Assembly: GCA_027704905.1 (NCBI GenBank) | Contig: CM051002.1 | Coordinates: forward strand, 10,970,447 to 11,034,446 | DNA from: Muraenolepis orangiensis | Taxonomy: Eukaryota; Chordata; Actinopteri; Gadiformes; Muraenolepididae | Reading direction: 5' to 3' | Length of the DNA: 64,000 nt | Part shown: positions 53,601 through 64,000 of the stretch, one piece after another | Layout: each line of letters opens with the position of its first letter | Position numbering within the stretch: position 1 is the stretch's first letter | Program-made: the position numbers and the translations under genes | Notes under the pieces: generated by a model | Database searches by the model: none | Told to the model about the DNA's origin: nothing | Seen by the model: the letters and a program-made list of their open reading frames with translations, nothing else

Positions 53601-55226
53601 TCCTCCTCTTTCTCTGCTTCCTCTGAAAGCACATGACCATGCATCTACTGTTAGTAGCATTTAACAAATGCACATTTTATTTAAATTGAGAAACTGTAAC
53701 ACTGAACAATTGGATGAAATACTGAAATACTGCTTGCTTTTATTCATATTTCAATGTACTACTAAACTACACCAAACCTCAACAGTGAGATGCACAAGAC
53801 CTACAAACATACAAACTTTTCTGCGCCAATTCAAATCCCGAAAAATAAATCCCTGAATTATAACAGAATTACAACCATCATTAGAATCAATACAAATGTT
53901 ATAGTTACATTTAATCAAAAGTGTTAGTCTCACCCACTGAAAATGGGCCCTCATGGCCATCATCTCCATCATCGTCTTCGTCCACATGGCCGCTAGGGGC
54001 CTTCTGGAAGGGCCGGGGCAGACGCCTCTCCACCCATCCCCGAGCCCACAGGGCAGCCCGGACCACAGGGTACGGCCCCTGGATGGAAAACACCTTCCCT
54101 TGCTGAGGAAGGGGAGAGGTGGGATGGGAACAGAGAGGAAGGTTCGATTGTTTAGTTTCAAAATATCTTCTGCTCTATCTTTACAACGCCCGGATCTTAC
54201 TGACAGATAGAGCCTTTAGGTGGATTTCATAGATTAAGTGGTTGGTCGATTTGAAATCTGTGTTCAGTGTGTTTCGTCACCTTGACTGCTTTCCCCACCA
54301 ACGTCTTGGCTGTTTTCAGTCTTTCTGGGTTGATGACTGGCAGGCTGAGGACGCTGCTGCGATGGACCTTCCCTTGCATTTGAGATGTTATTTGGTCTCT
54401 AGTTTCCTCTAGCTGCCAGAACACATTCACACATGCATTGTGATTATGAGTATGAGTGTCTGAGTGTGTGTAGGATTCTGCTCAAATGTCAGGCGAAAAG
54501 CAACACAAAAAGTATGATTTGAACAAATGTTGATTATATGATTGATGAGTATTATTATTACATTGTTATACATGTACACTTATAAGGTGCACACCTTGGA
54601 GGCATATCAATGTCCTAAATACATAGGCCTACAAAAAACCTCATCATAATACATAGAACCAACGAGAGGAGCCAATCATGATTTTAAGTGTACATAATAG
54701 CTGAGACTATGTTGCCTCAACTACCGAGGAGAAGCCGTCATTAGAACAGTCACGGGGCCTAGATATTATGATACCTACTGTAGCCTACTCTATATCCTCA
54801 AGTAGGATTTAAATTGGGTCGGGTCGCATACTCAATCTCCTTAGAGTAGAGCTTAATACAAGTGCGTGTTCCTTCTCACACTGTACAAGCGATGCAATGC
54901 GAAACCTTAACGCATTGTTTACATATTCTCCGTGGAAACCCGTCTACATGTTGTCCTGAGAACGACATGCATGTTGTACACACTCTTGGCGTTATCCTTG
55001 CTGTGTGTGCGCAAGAATGTCCACGGTGGCAGCATAAAGTTGGCAACTAAATTCTACTGACGAACCATTAAAATATGAAAATAATATTTTGTAAATCCGG
55101 TATTCACCTTGCGGTTTAATATTTACCATCCACACCTGCACGTTTTACCTTCCTCTCGTGTGACCCGGCTGTAACACACATGCGCAGTCGCGTCCAGTCT
55201 GCTGCCAGAGTTTGTCCAGTCCCCAT
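49851..55226 (-). CDS. ttll3: ttll3, tubulin monoglycylase, whole gene (12 coding exons)
   Basis: Adds the first glycine side chain to tubulin in axonemes, so it acts in cilia and flagella. The joined exons give 2,628 bases, 875 residues plus stop, with every phase compatible. Family signatures in order: TIQG-like FSIQGPYPVVRAALWARGWVE; DSFFPRCYRLG; IWIIKPGAMSRGRGIVCM (nucleotide-binding lysine region); FDIRQWFLVTDWNPLTIWFY; FELYGADFMLG; and the metal/ATP motif WLLEINSSPTM. The order and spacing match human TTLL3. The closely related ttll8 is the main alternative. It converges on bhlhe40 and is divergent from the putative gene at 56571. Confidence 0.92.
50807..51245 (-). CDS. ttll3: ttll3 exon 11 (catalytic core)
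   Basis: 439 bp from SVHLCNNSIQKHFQPSED to GGFQLIYRQ. It holds KASFELYGADFMLG and the acidic/asparagine motif WLLEINSSPTM that binds Mg-ATP in the tubulin ligase fold. Donor CAG|GTTGGA. Confidence 0.96.
51690..51933 (-). CDS. ttll3: ttll3 exon 10
   Basis: 244 bp from IVCMNRLEDILTLVNSDST to TTTSLD. FDIRQWFLVTDWNPLTIWFY is diagnostic of TTLL monoglycylases. Donor CAG|GTCAGA. The neighbouring intron holds (GTGCA)n at 51569-51596 and short imperfect ACTATACT repeats. Confidence 0.96.
52242..52390 (-). CDS. ttll3: ttll3 exon 9
   Basis: 149 bp from GRALIQGGMEFVERCQSML to IWIIKPGAMSRGR. The lysine of IKPG is the nucleotide-contacting residue of the family. Donor GGG|GTGAGG. Confidence 0.95.
52509..52701 (-). 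CDS. ttll3: ttll3 exon 8
   Basis: 193 bp from GKRQRRPAARRVVAAGMID to HDYYLVVH. A basic linker is followed by a helix with ALHVCQEFLNSLDHGDID and the conserved QQWEEFLHDYY. Donor CA|GTGAGT. Confidence 0.92.
52909..53028 (-). CDS. ttll3: ttll3 exon 7
   Basis: 120 bp: EDFRRTACTSLLQYVVEACS followed by LDVGDVQNAPTEHSVSETQE. The start EDF after AFI matches human AFIEDF. The acceptor CATGCTGAAG is weak; phase and homology fix it. Donor G|GTAATG. Confidence 0.85.
53139..53253 (-). CDS. ttll3: ttll3 exon 6
   Basis: 115 bp from VGLCVNLQNLQWFDTADP to KQAFI. FFPRCYRLG is a TTLL3/TTLL8 hallmark. Donor TAG|GTACGC, next to an (ACT)n run. Confidence 0.96.
53346..53474 (-). CDS. ttll3: ttll3 exon 5
   Basis: Forty-three codons, SRLVRNEAACLYWTTRRDSI to TFTTK, phase 0-0. 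It parallels human SRMVRNEIPYFIWTTRRD. Donor AAG|GTGTCC. Confidence 0.95.
53576..53622 (-). CDS. ttll3: ttll3 exon 4 (small acidic exon)
   Basis: 47 bp encoding EEAEKEEELGDMYDLM, in the acidic stretch that precedes SRxVRNE. Acceptor TGCTTTCAG, donor ATG|GTAAGA. Confidence 0.85.
53934..54102 (-). CDS. ttll3: ttll3 exon 3
   Basis: 169 bp from QGKVFSIQGPYPVVRAALWA to HEGPFSV, phase 0 to 1. It contains the N-terminal IQGxYPVxR motif and an acidic run DEDDDGDDGHE. Donor GTGG|GTGAGA. Confidence 0.95.
54281..54412 (-). CDS. ttll3: ttll3 exon 2
   Basis: Forty-four codons, LEETRDQITSQMQGKVHRSS to VGKAVK, phase 0-0. NPERLKTAKTLVGKAVK parallels the start of human TTLL3 (NRLRNAKIYVERAVK). Donor AAG|GTGACG. 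Confidence 0.9.
54413..55148 (-). other. ttll3 first intron
   Basis: 736 bp, AT-rich, no repeats of note and no coding signal recognised. Confidence 0.7.
55149..55226 (-). CDS. ttll3: ttll3 probable first coding exon
   Basis: Twenty-six codons from an ATG at 55226: MGTGQTLAADWTRLRMCVTA then GSHERK, donor AAG|GTAAAA, phase 0 into exon 2. No homologous residues are known to me for this part, but the open frame, phase and donor fit. A second ATG (RM) lies 15 codons in. The human protein starts at the equivalent of exon 2, so a start within exon 2 is the alternative. Confidence 0.65.
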
Positions 55227-55232
55227 GACAAC
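55219..55232 (+). promoter_or_regulatory. RFX X-box-like site at the ttll3 start
   Basis: GTCCCCATGACAAC resembles the RFX X-box (GTNRCC-AT-RGNAAC) apart from one or two positions, and overlaps the proposed ttll3 start codon. RFX factors drive many cilia genes. Confidence 0.35.
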
Positions 55233-55955
55233 AGCAGGACCATAGGGAAACACAGGACGCAATGCAGCCTATCCGTTTAATTTAGCATTAAACATACAGC
55301 CACGTTTGTATTTAACACGCTGGCAAAAACAGGCCTGTAGACTTTCAGTTGAGTATAGCCGTGAAACAGAAACCAATTGATAACACAATAATCTAAAGCC
55401 CTATATATTAGCCTAATGGTCTACTCTAAGGAGAGCTACATATTATGTTTTGGACATAGTCACCAGTCAATGGTGTAGGGTCTATATTCGTGGCTATCAT
55501 ATGCAGATAGCGCTGAGTTTAGAGACGTTATAAACACAAACATATAGTTGACTGTATATGACGGAAATAGTTTGAAACGATCACTCAATTAAAGTTGAAA
55601 CTGTATGGATTATGTGATGTGTCCGAGCCTACAATGGTCATTTCCTTTTCCTCGCTATTTGTCTACTACCCTACTAAATATACGTATGCATTCCACTCGC
55701 TAGTAAATCATATGTTACCTGTTTCGCACATTTTCCACAAGGTGGCATTCGAAGCATTGTTTGCTTGGTATGCATGTGCACCCTGTGTACGACCACCGGC
55801 TTATTGTAGGAAGCAGACAATATCATTTATATTAATATTATTATCTTATCTCCTCAACCCTTTTCTTAAGATATGGGGGATGTCAGTGTGTGTGTGTGGG
55901 GGGGGGGGGGGGTAAAGATGACTCCAAATCAACGGTGTTTAAATTCGGATGTAGG

Positions 55956-56091
<136 letters not shown>

Positions 56092-56159
56092 CAATGTGAT
56101 ATCAAGAGGAGGCTATACCCAAACTGACATTTAGAAACTTTAACTCACTAGTCCAGGCA

Positions 56160-56570
56160 CAGTACAGCGTTGCGGCCCTTTTCCCTGCGCGCTGATTGGC
56201 TGACACCGTGGTGATGCTCGCTGCATCCTGTTGTCCGAGCCCTGAAGGATGACGATGAGGAGGAGGAGGAGGAGGAGGAGGATGAGGAGAGAGCTCTAAG
56301 CGCGCGCGCGTCTCTCTCGGTAGTCAGTCAGTGCAACCGTAACCAAGCAGGTGGATATCGGATTCTGAATGTATGTCTATGATGGAAAAAAAGATGTCAA
56401 CGTTACTATATCTAAAGATGCACCGATTCACGTTAACCGTTGGATTTTGATCGCCGCCTAACAACAAATTCATTCGTTGACAATAACGTTGCGAAAGGGC
56501 TGAACGTCTTATCACCGGCCACTTATCTCGACTCCGGGATAACGGATCTGTCCGACCGACTGGTGTCATT
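56160..56570 (+). promoter_or_regulatory. candidate CpG-rich promoter and 5' UTR
   Basis: Has a CCAAT-type box in GCTGATTGGCTG (56191-56202), a (GAG)n run (56256-56290), the alternating GCGCGCGCG at 56300-56308 and CpG content well above its surroundings. No TATA box is seen. Confidence 0.45.
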
Positions 56571-56615
56571 ATGCCCACTGGAGTCGACGACCCCGAGAGC
56601 CTCCTGAGCTGTCAG
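56571..56615 (+). CDS. possible first coding exon of an unrecognised divergent gene
   Basis: ATG with A at -3, 15 codons MPTGVDDPESLLSCQ, then CAG|GTAAAG, a good donor, in phase 0. It lies about 1.3 kb from the ttll3 start and on the opposite strand, behind a CpG-rich block. I do not recognise the peptide, and no downstream exon is found in the remaining 7.4 kb, so any following intron would be long. It could equally be a non-coding first exon. Confidence 0.35.
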
Positions 56616-57187
56616 GTAAAGTTGGAATTACAAGCTTCATCTGTACATTACCTGACGTTACCAGATAGTCGGTCACTCCGCGGCCCATAGACACACACAA
56701 CACCGAGCGGCGTGTACAGTTTCCAATTAGGCTATTTTAGGGACAGGTTGAATAAGAACCACCAGTGAAACGCGGTGCCTTGTTGTTAGTTGTTTAGTTT
56801 CAGAAGGAGGGGGGCCTCTCTGTACTCCGTCCGAGTAATGTCCGGCTGGCTACAAACAGAGGCTTTAGCCAATCATATATATATATATATTCATATACAT
56901 ATACATATACATATACGTTTGTTTACATGTAATAACTACAATACAGACGGGTTACAATGTATATCAGGTGCAAAAGGGGTACAGGACGCTAGGTCCCTTG
57001 TTGTGTTGTTGATGTGGAGGTAGCCGGTGCTCCTCGCACGTGCAGCGGCTCGGGGTTCAGGGTGGTCATATCGTTCATGAGTTGGTCGGCTGGCTGTTAC
57101 GTTTCGGCATATTTGTCACATCGTATTGTACCTTCCGAAAGCCCTACGTCAATCAACATCATCCACGATACATGTTAACGAACTAGT

Positions 57188-57188
57188 A

Positions 57189-57243
<55 letters not shown>
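57188..57243 (+). repeat. (TCA)n trinucleotide array
   Basis: About 18 ATC/TCA triplets followed by a few AATs. Confidence 0.93.
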
Positions 57244-57244
<1 letters not shown>

Positions 57245-58703
57245 AATAATAATAACAATGATAATGTACTAGCTTACTTGTGTTGCAGCATTGCATGAAC
57301 CACGTACTAGTAACAGGTCGGCCTGTGTGTGTGAGCTGTTTCGGTAGGTCCCGAGGTGTTTATTTCTCATTTGGAAAGTAGCTCGCATGTTTTTCCTCAA
57401 TTACCCTCAAATGACCTTGACGCCATCCTCACGCGTTCAATCATAAACGTGCCGCGGTTATGTGGTTATGTGGTAATGTGTTCCGACAGAATAGATGATT
57501 GTTTAACGTGGATGTGATCTTCCAGTTCAACATCGAGGTTGGGATGCAACATTCGTCTCATTTGCCTTAACAACCGTCACGTCCATTCAGGTTGCGGAAG
57601 AGAAAGGAGGTAAACATGCTATCTCAAAATAAGATTGGAGCGTAGGGCAGGTCATTCCAGTCACAATGACATCCGTTATTGCTTATTCAACACATAATAC
57701 ACAATGTACGTCTTCGTGCTTAGATGGATCACATGCAGATGACCATCAGTGACCAGAATAACGTAGCTAATGATACCAGACCACCAGTTTGTTTTGAAAT
57801 TGCTAGAATAAAGTCCCTTATCCATATTGGAGATGAAGATAACTGGAAGCACATACATCTTTCCAGTAAAATGTCAAACTTTGCTTCGTTTTCCATTAAA
57901 TTAACTAATTAATAATAATAATAATTAATAAACTAAATTCAGTATAATACAATTGTTAAACCAGGAGTTGACATGTTCCCCCTGACCAGAAGGTGTCTCC
58001 TCTTTGTAAATATTGTCGTTAGTTTGAGTCGTGTTGTTTTGCATAGGTGCGTCTACCGGCCATTGTGTACTTGAGTGAGAGTGAAACTGCAGGATGTACT
58101 GAACATCTTAAAGGTACACATTGCAGGGATAAAATGAATAGAAAGCTGTTTCCCAATCTTACTTCCTAACAGGCACTATTAAAGGGTATTAAATAGGTCT
58201 ATTAAATTAAAAGGACGATAAATTAAACACTATTTATAAATGTTTGTCTTCCTAAGTTGTCCAATTGTTCTAAATGTAACAAAAAATGAGAGTAAACAAA
58301 GAACATGCATGTCTTTTGGTTGAGTTACATTGGCAGCAGTAGTAGTAGGGCTTGTTGTACACCAAAGAGAACCTGTGCTTTGCCTTCACCCACTGGTGGC
58401 AACACAACAAACAACAAAGGGAATGCAAAGTGATTCCCCCAGGGCCTTCGCTGCTTCAGGGGGGCGGAGTCAATACAAAAAGTGCAGAGGAAAATGCAAT
58501 GACGTTGAAAACGTAATATACAATGGTTGTACTTTGTCCTCATTAAACAAGTGTGTTTCCCCCCCTTTTAATTACATGGGTCCTTCGTATGATTTGATAA
58601 GTGAAAGGAAGGCGTTGGCTTTCTGTGTCTCATTCTAATATCATTATCTTTAAACCACACAGCCATTACAGGCCACAACGTAGTTGTACTGACTGACTAA
58701 CCC

Positions 58704-58707
<4 letters not shown>

Positions 58708-58776
<69 letters not shown>
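58708..58776 (+). repeat. (CA)34 microsatellite
   Basis: Pure CA array flanked by CCCC on both sides. Confidence 0.95.
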
Positions 58777-58778
<2 letters not shown>

Positions 58779-61678
58779 CTGTCCCTGCAAATTTTGCTAG
58801 CAGTAGCTTTCTCAAACCTTTTTCCCAGTGTTCTCCATCATTCATGTTCAAGTTTTCCCACATCTCACCACTCCTGTGGTTGCTGTCTCACCCACTGCAT
58901 GATCGGATCCTACTATGTGCCCCATGTGTCCCTGAGCCAGGCCAGGGTAGGCAGCAGCAGCAGCAGTGCAAGGCCTTGGGGCCCAGACATAGAACGGCAT
59001 GCCGGCGCAGTGAAGGCCGTCCCTCAGGCCCCCGAGGCCAGTCTGGAAGTGACAGGCCCAGTGTTTTTGAGTCAGGATCTGTTGCACTGCTGTCAGTTCA
59101 GCATGCCTCTGGGGCACAGGATGGACACAAACACACACAGGAAGAGGATCAGAAGAGTTGAGAGAGAAAACAGTGGGAGAGAGAGAAATGGAAGACAGGA
59201 GATGGGGGGGGAAGAAACGAGCAGACGCGAGGATGAATGACAGAAGGATTGAGAGAGGGGGGAAAAGAAAGGAATAGGCACACTTTCGGGCCGTTGAACG
59301 TTTGTACCATGAGCGCTGGGTAAAGAATCAGGTGTTTAGGGCAGCAGCCATATGAGTAATGTCTGCCCGTCACAGACTGCCCGTAATATCTGGGCTGGAG
59401 GAGTATAGAACCACTCTGGGGAGTCGGTGGACCATGGTGGTGGTCCTTAATCAATACGTCCTCCGGACCATGAATCACGTTTTGACTCACTTTCTAATTA
59501 ATATCCAACCCGCTAAAGGGTTTTCATTCACAAACCCACTCCGGTAAGTTTCACCCGACACACACACACACACACATTTTATTTTAATGCTGACGTGTGA
59601 GGGCCGATGACATCAGCCAGTGGTGTGAAGGCAGTTGACAGTTGAAGAATGAGCCTGATTAGCGGATCCACCGCCATCCGTCGTAGCGTGCTATCCCTCT
59701 GCATTTCAGGCCTCATTAGAGTCATCAGCATGCCTGCGCCACACTGCTTTCATGACACCAGGCTCCCTGTGGGCCCGATGGAAGGTTGGGTCGCTGTTTA
59801 TTGATCACCGTGCCCAGCCAGCACAAAAAGGGCCTGCTAATGATCACTGGCCCATTGTTTGCTAGGCCGGAAACTAATTAAACTTCCTGTGATACAATAG
59901 ACTGTTCCACACGGTCACGTGTGGTGGCCCGAATGCCGCTGTATGGCAGTGACTTCTTCTTCGATTGTGATTTTTGCAAGCGATGTCGGCGAAGTAAAAA
60001 ATACATACGCCACTGAGAAAATCAATTCCTATTGAAATGTATGAATACAAACCGGAAATACAAACGGACAGACAGAACAGAGATGCCTAATGTTGGCTGA
60101 GGGAATTGGCCAGGGTCTTATCCAGGCTCTAATCCTACCATATATTGTTTATTCTCTGAGCCAAATAAAGTGACAGCATCCACGGGCATTTCACTGGTGA
60201 GGGCCCACCCTTTGGTCAAACCCCAGGCAACCACCACACTACACACTTGTCTACCTTGGGCCCTCAGAAATTTTGAACATTTGGCAAAACCACCACAGGG
60301 AGTCTGGGGGGTCCTGCCCACCCCAGAATAATCATTTTCACAGACTTAATTTCCTTCTAGAATTCCACTAGAATTTTCCTTCTTGTGTGAATGACAAATT
60401 AAGAAGTAGACAGTCTGTTAAAAAGGTGTATTGCTAAATACACTAAATATATATATATATTTAGTGTTAAACATAAAAACACAAACATGCTTATACATCC
60501 TTATACATTGGTCGTTTTTTACTTAAGATTTACTTTTAAGTAGCCTACTCATCTAATTAATCTAATACAATACAATCTCTTTTCTTCATTTCAACACTGT
60601 ACATCACTGTAAACAAAACCTCATCTGCCTCTTACCCTTTTATCTTCTTAACTGGCTCTGTTCTCTAGTTATGATTGGATAATAAGTTCATATCAAACTA
60701 TTACCGACGATCCCTGCTAAGCAGCCACGTAGATACTAGCGGCAGATATAACAATATACAAATACGTATATACTTCCAATTTCTGGAGAACTGGACAATG
60801 TTGGCTCTTCCTGATGACGACTGTCGAGAAAGTACCGCAAAATCGGGAGGGTTGGCAAGTAAGATCTGCAAAATCTCCCATGAGACGTTAGCAGCGCTGA
60901 ACATCTTGTGGAGGACCGGAATTCAAGGACAAGCAGCCATTTTATAGCCCCCCCACCCACCCCCCTTGACGGGGAGCTAGCTGTAAGCTGTGTGTGGCAA
61001 TGATTATGGACTCTTAGCTTGAGGAGCAAAGAAGCAAAGGACGCCGTTGCTCGGCGATGGAGGCTGCTGGCAGTCAACAAATAGTTTGCTCCGTCTGGTC
61101 GGTGGAAAATGCACGCAGCAGCGGCTGTCACACACATAGGAGTCCCACGGAAGCCTATATACCCAGCAACGCGAGCCTCCACCTGGTCTGTGGTTTTAAT
61201 TAGCCGAGGCCCATATGGGGAGTGGGAGTACGTCACGTAGCGTATAAACGTCGGGTCGTTAACCTCTGAAGGAACACATACCTGCGTGGTGTGGCTTGGC
61301 TGGGGAGGTGAGAATGCCTCGCAAGCCAGTTAGCAGAACTGGTGGACACCTGTCTTCATGGGTTCATTATTCCCTATGAGTACAATCTGTTAAGAGAGAT
61401 AGCTTTGCCTGGATATGACATGAACTGATTTGATATGGATACAGTACTGAATAGAGCTAATGTTGACCAATCACCTATGTGTGGTCTGAAGACCTACTCT
61501 CTCAGTCCTGTAAACCCATCTTCAATGTTCTCCAACATGGTCCATCGAGGGTATTATTGAATTCAACGGGGGAACATGAGACCTCCTTTCTCTCTCTATG
61601 CACCCAACAGATTCAAACTAATTGATGATATCTGATGGCCTCCCATCCTTTGTAGGACAAAAAGCTTTTAGTCGTTAT

Positions 61679-61722
<44 letters not shown>

Positions 61723-62085
61723 TTCTCTGTGTGTAAATCCAGCCTGCAGCCTATGCCCAAACCCACACACTGCATGCCAGGCTTAAGTCTCCATTCACAG
61801 CTGCACTGACTGATAACAGCCAACGTGTGTGTGTGTGCGTGTCTCTGCTGAAGTGTGTGTGTTTTTTGTGTGTACGTTGGGTCATGTGTGTGGGAAGAGG
61901 ATGAAGGACTGTAAGAGACAATTAAAAAAGGTTTTCTCATACACTTGTAGTGTTTTCGATTTTAGCATAACATTGCCTGTTTACTGATTAATTGTGGTCC
62001 ATATATTTGGGGTATTTATTGGCTAAATATGTGAGACAACACTGAGATTCTCAGTCCTTGGTAACTCAGGTCTCGCTCATTAGAT

Positions 62086-63250
62086 GAGGGGTTCTCAAAA
62101 TGTTTGGGGCCAGGGACCCCTTACAAGGATTGTATTTTCCCAAGGACCCCCTAAAAATTGTAACACCAATTAAACATACACTTACTACCCTTTGTACTCT
62201 TAGATGCCATTGGAACTACTTGTATTCTAAAACTGTTTAACCTAAATACGTCACACCCGTTTCATAGTAATAAACAGACTAACTTTCTAATTATTTCATT
62301 ATTTCATTACATTTGTATGTTTATATATTAAATACTTATATAACAGTAACAAGACATAGTCCTATGACTATGAACAGTAACAAGATGAACAGTAACAAGA
62401 CATATTCCTAAGACTAGGAACAGTAACAAGATGAACATAACAGGACATAGTCCTATGAATGAACAGTAGCGATACATAGTCCTATGACTGTGAACAGTAA
62501 GAAGATGTGGCATAGTCATTATAAGTCCTAATAATAATAAACCCAGACATTTAAAATTAGTCTCTCAAAACATTGGCAGAAAGCTCTTAACAAATCATAA
62601 CAGAAATCATTACAGCGTTACAGAACACATCATAGTAATTAAGCCCATGGCCGTGTTTTTTAGGGGATGTTTTCCTCGCTCTTTAGACGACGAAACGTCG
62701 AAAGAAATTAATTAATTTTGGGTGATTAAATTTCAGATGTCGCTTTAACTTGGCTGGCTTCATGGCTTCGTTCGCACATGATGCACTTCGGTCTCCCGTC
62801 GCTGTTATCAAAAAAAAACATAATTTGACATAATTGTGCTCAAAGTTTCACAATTTATTCCGTTTGGGCTTAGCATGACTTGACGATGTGGACTGACCGG
62901 ACTTTCGGAAATATTGATCTGTATTTAGCTCGCAAGCTAGCGGGATGGCTAATAAGCAGAGCTACACAGCAGCAGAAACGGTTTGTTGCAAGTGAAGTGA
63001 ATGAGTCATGATTGAAGTGATGCGTCACAATCACATCAGAGTTTCTATTGGCTCAAAGCTAACATGGGTGGGAGTAAGAACACAATATGCTTGTTTGATT
63101 GGCGCAAATCGTCCCTGTCTGTAGATATGCATTTGTTTTAACAAAACTTTATAAAAAAAATTCCATATATATAATTCAATAATAATTTTTTCATTTTTAT
63201 TTTATTTTACAAATTCTTTCGCGGACCCTCTGGCAGTTTGAGAACCCCTT
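62086..63250. mobile_element. non-autonomous hAT-like DNA transposon
   Basis: The ends form terminal inverted repeats: GAGGGGTTCTCAAA at 62086 and TTTGAGAACCCCTT ending at 63250. GGTTCTCAAA is characteristic of hAT/Charlie termini. Subterminal CAAGGACCCCC and GCGGACCCTC also pair. Flanking 8-bp sequences CATTAGAT (62078-62085) and CACTAGGT (63251-63258) match at six of eight positions with central TA, as expected for an old hAT target-site duplication. There is no transposase frame; the interior is AT-rich. Confidence 0.8.
62335..62515 (+). repeat. tandem repeat inside the hAT-like element
   Basis: Irregular units of about 30-50 bp built on ACAGTAACAAGA and ACATAGTCCTATGA. The second motif contains the short palindrome CATAGTCCTATG (imperfect). 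Confidence 0.8.
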
Positions 63251-63258
63251 CACTAGGT

Positions 63259-64000
63259 AACGCAACACCTCAACCTCAACAGTACATAGAAGATTTTCCA
63301 TGTCATGGACAAATAAAGAGATCCCAGGATGATTATGTTATGAATCTGTGACAGTCAGGCAGGTGTGGAGCACAAAAGCCCAAGCGGCTGTAGTGCCTGC
63401 TGAGACATGGAGTGGTCTTAGGGGAACACATGGCTAACGTGTGTGTGTGTGTACACACACACACACACACATACAACCCCTACCCCAATACCTGTGTACG
63501 CGGGTACATTGCATCCCATAGCTGCATAGCTCACATATAGGACCATCTCTCCTCAAATGTTTTTAACACATTCTTAGCGAACGCAGAGTGGGCGGGGCTA
63601 ACACACATGGATGACACCCTCTCTGCTTTATTATAACTGCCACACAGGGAGGGAGGCCTTTTTTGTGTGTTGGCGACTCCATGGCACCCAGAGCTGTGAA
63701 GTCACCACAGGGAGGAGGTCTGTTGTTCGGATCAGAAGGATGTTCTCCGTGCAGTAAGCACGTTGTCATTGTAGTATATATGCACTTGTAGTACTTGCAT
63801 GCACTGTATTGTATATAGGTCAGCAATGCATGAATGTGCTTCCGTACTCTGGCATGTCATGTACACAAACATGTACACAAACAAGGTAACGATCGGTTTT
63901 CATCACAGTTCATAACTGCAGGCCGAATCTAGATTGATTCTGGAGTGCTTTTTCCCCTTCTATAGAATCGATAGATTGTGCACAGAGTTGATCAGCCACA
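63259..64000. other. non-coding end of the window
   Basis: A small (GT)/(CA) hairpin at 63440-63470 and otherwise unremarkable sequence; nothing coding recognised. Confidence 0.7.

Larger units (their letters stand above)
56616..62077 (+). other. non-coding region after the putative first exon
   Basis: Contains (TA)n at 56875-56930, (TCA)n at 57188-57243, (CA)n at 58708-58776 and (CT)n at 61681-61714. Open frames of up to about 166 codons occur, for example near 58794-59240 and 60736-61236, but they lack splice context, domain signatures or recognisable similarity. Confidence 0.7.

Noticed and set aside
58794..59240. 148-codon open frame on the + strand, downstream of the putative new gene
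   Set aside because: No recognisable domain, no clear splice sites in phase with 56571-56615, and its low-complexity basic end looks non-coding.
60118..60321. 67-codon - strand frame starting MGRTPQTPCGG
   Set aside because: It could be a transposon fragment, but no motif or repeat boundary supports it.
60736..61236. 166-codon open frame on the - strand
   Set aside because: No family similarity that I recognise and no promoter or splice context; the matching + strand frame is also open, which fits chance.

Overview
The window is vertebrate nuclear DNA, almost certainly from a teleost fish. Genes are split into short exons with GT-AG introns, the proteins are vertebrate families, and the introns are packed with very long dinucleotide arrays, tRNA-derived SINE copies and a hAT-type element. 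Such extreme simple-repeat density is known from cod-like fishes (Gadiformes); that placement is an inference.

Positions 1-43,105 (+ strand) hold the 3' half of itpr1, the type 1 inositol 1,4,5-trisphosphate receptor. I place 28 exons encoding about 1,339 residues. They run from the regulatory/coupling region, through the alternatively spliced SII segment and both PKA sites, to all six membrane segments, the selectivity filter, the split zinc-binding linker, the C-terminal coiled coil and the stop. The 5' half lies outside the window. Introns total roughly 37 kb and are dominated by (GT)n, (CA)n, (CT)n, (TA)n and poly-C tracts, two SINEs, several short dispersed repeats, perfect hairpins and two minisatellites.

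Positions about 44,570-48,725 (+) hold a complete bhlhe40 (Dec1/Stra13) of five coding exons and 442 residues: a bHLH-Orange transcriptional repressor of the circadian clock and hypoxia response. Next to it is a complete ttll3 (tubulin monoglycylase, cilia/axoneme) on the - strand, 55,226 down to 49,851, with 12 coding exons and 875 residues. bhlhe40 and ttll3 converge tail to tail. About 1 kb beyond the ttll3 start, a CpG-rich block with one small first coding exon (56,571-56,615, +) may start an unrecognised divergent gene. From 56,616 to the end I see no further gene, only simple repeats and a 1.17-kb non-autonomous hAT-like transposon (62,086-63,250).

The genes do not form one pathway. 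The order itpr1-bhlhe40 matches human chromosome 3p26; ttll3 lies elsewhere on human 3p. The most unusual features are splice sites altered by repeats: an exon end plus its 5' splice site amplified five times (24,092-24,313), an exon with a GC donor abutting a 193-bp (GT)n array (24,985), an exon whose donor carries one base too many (2,852), and several acceptors with nearly pure-C tracts.
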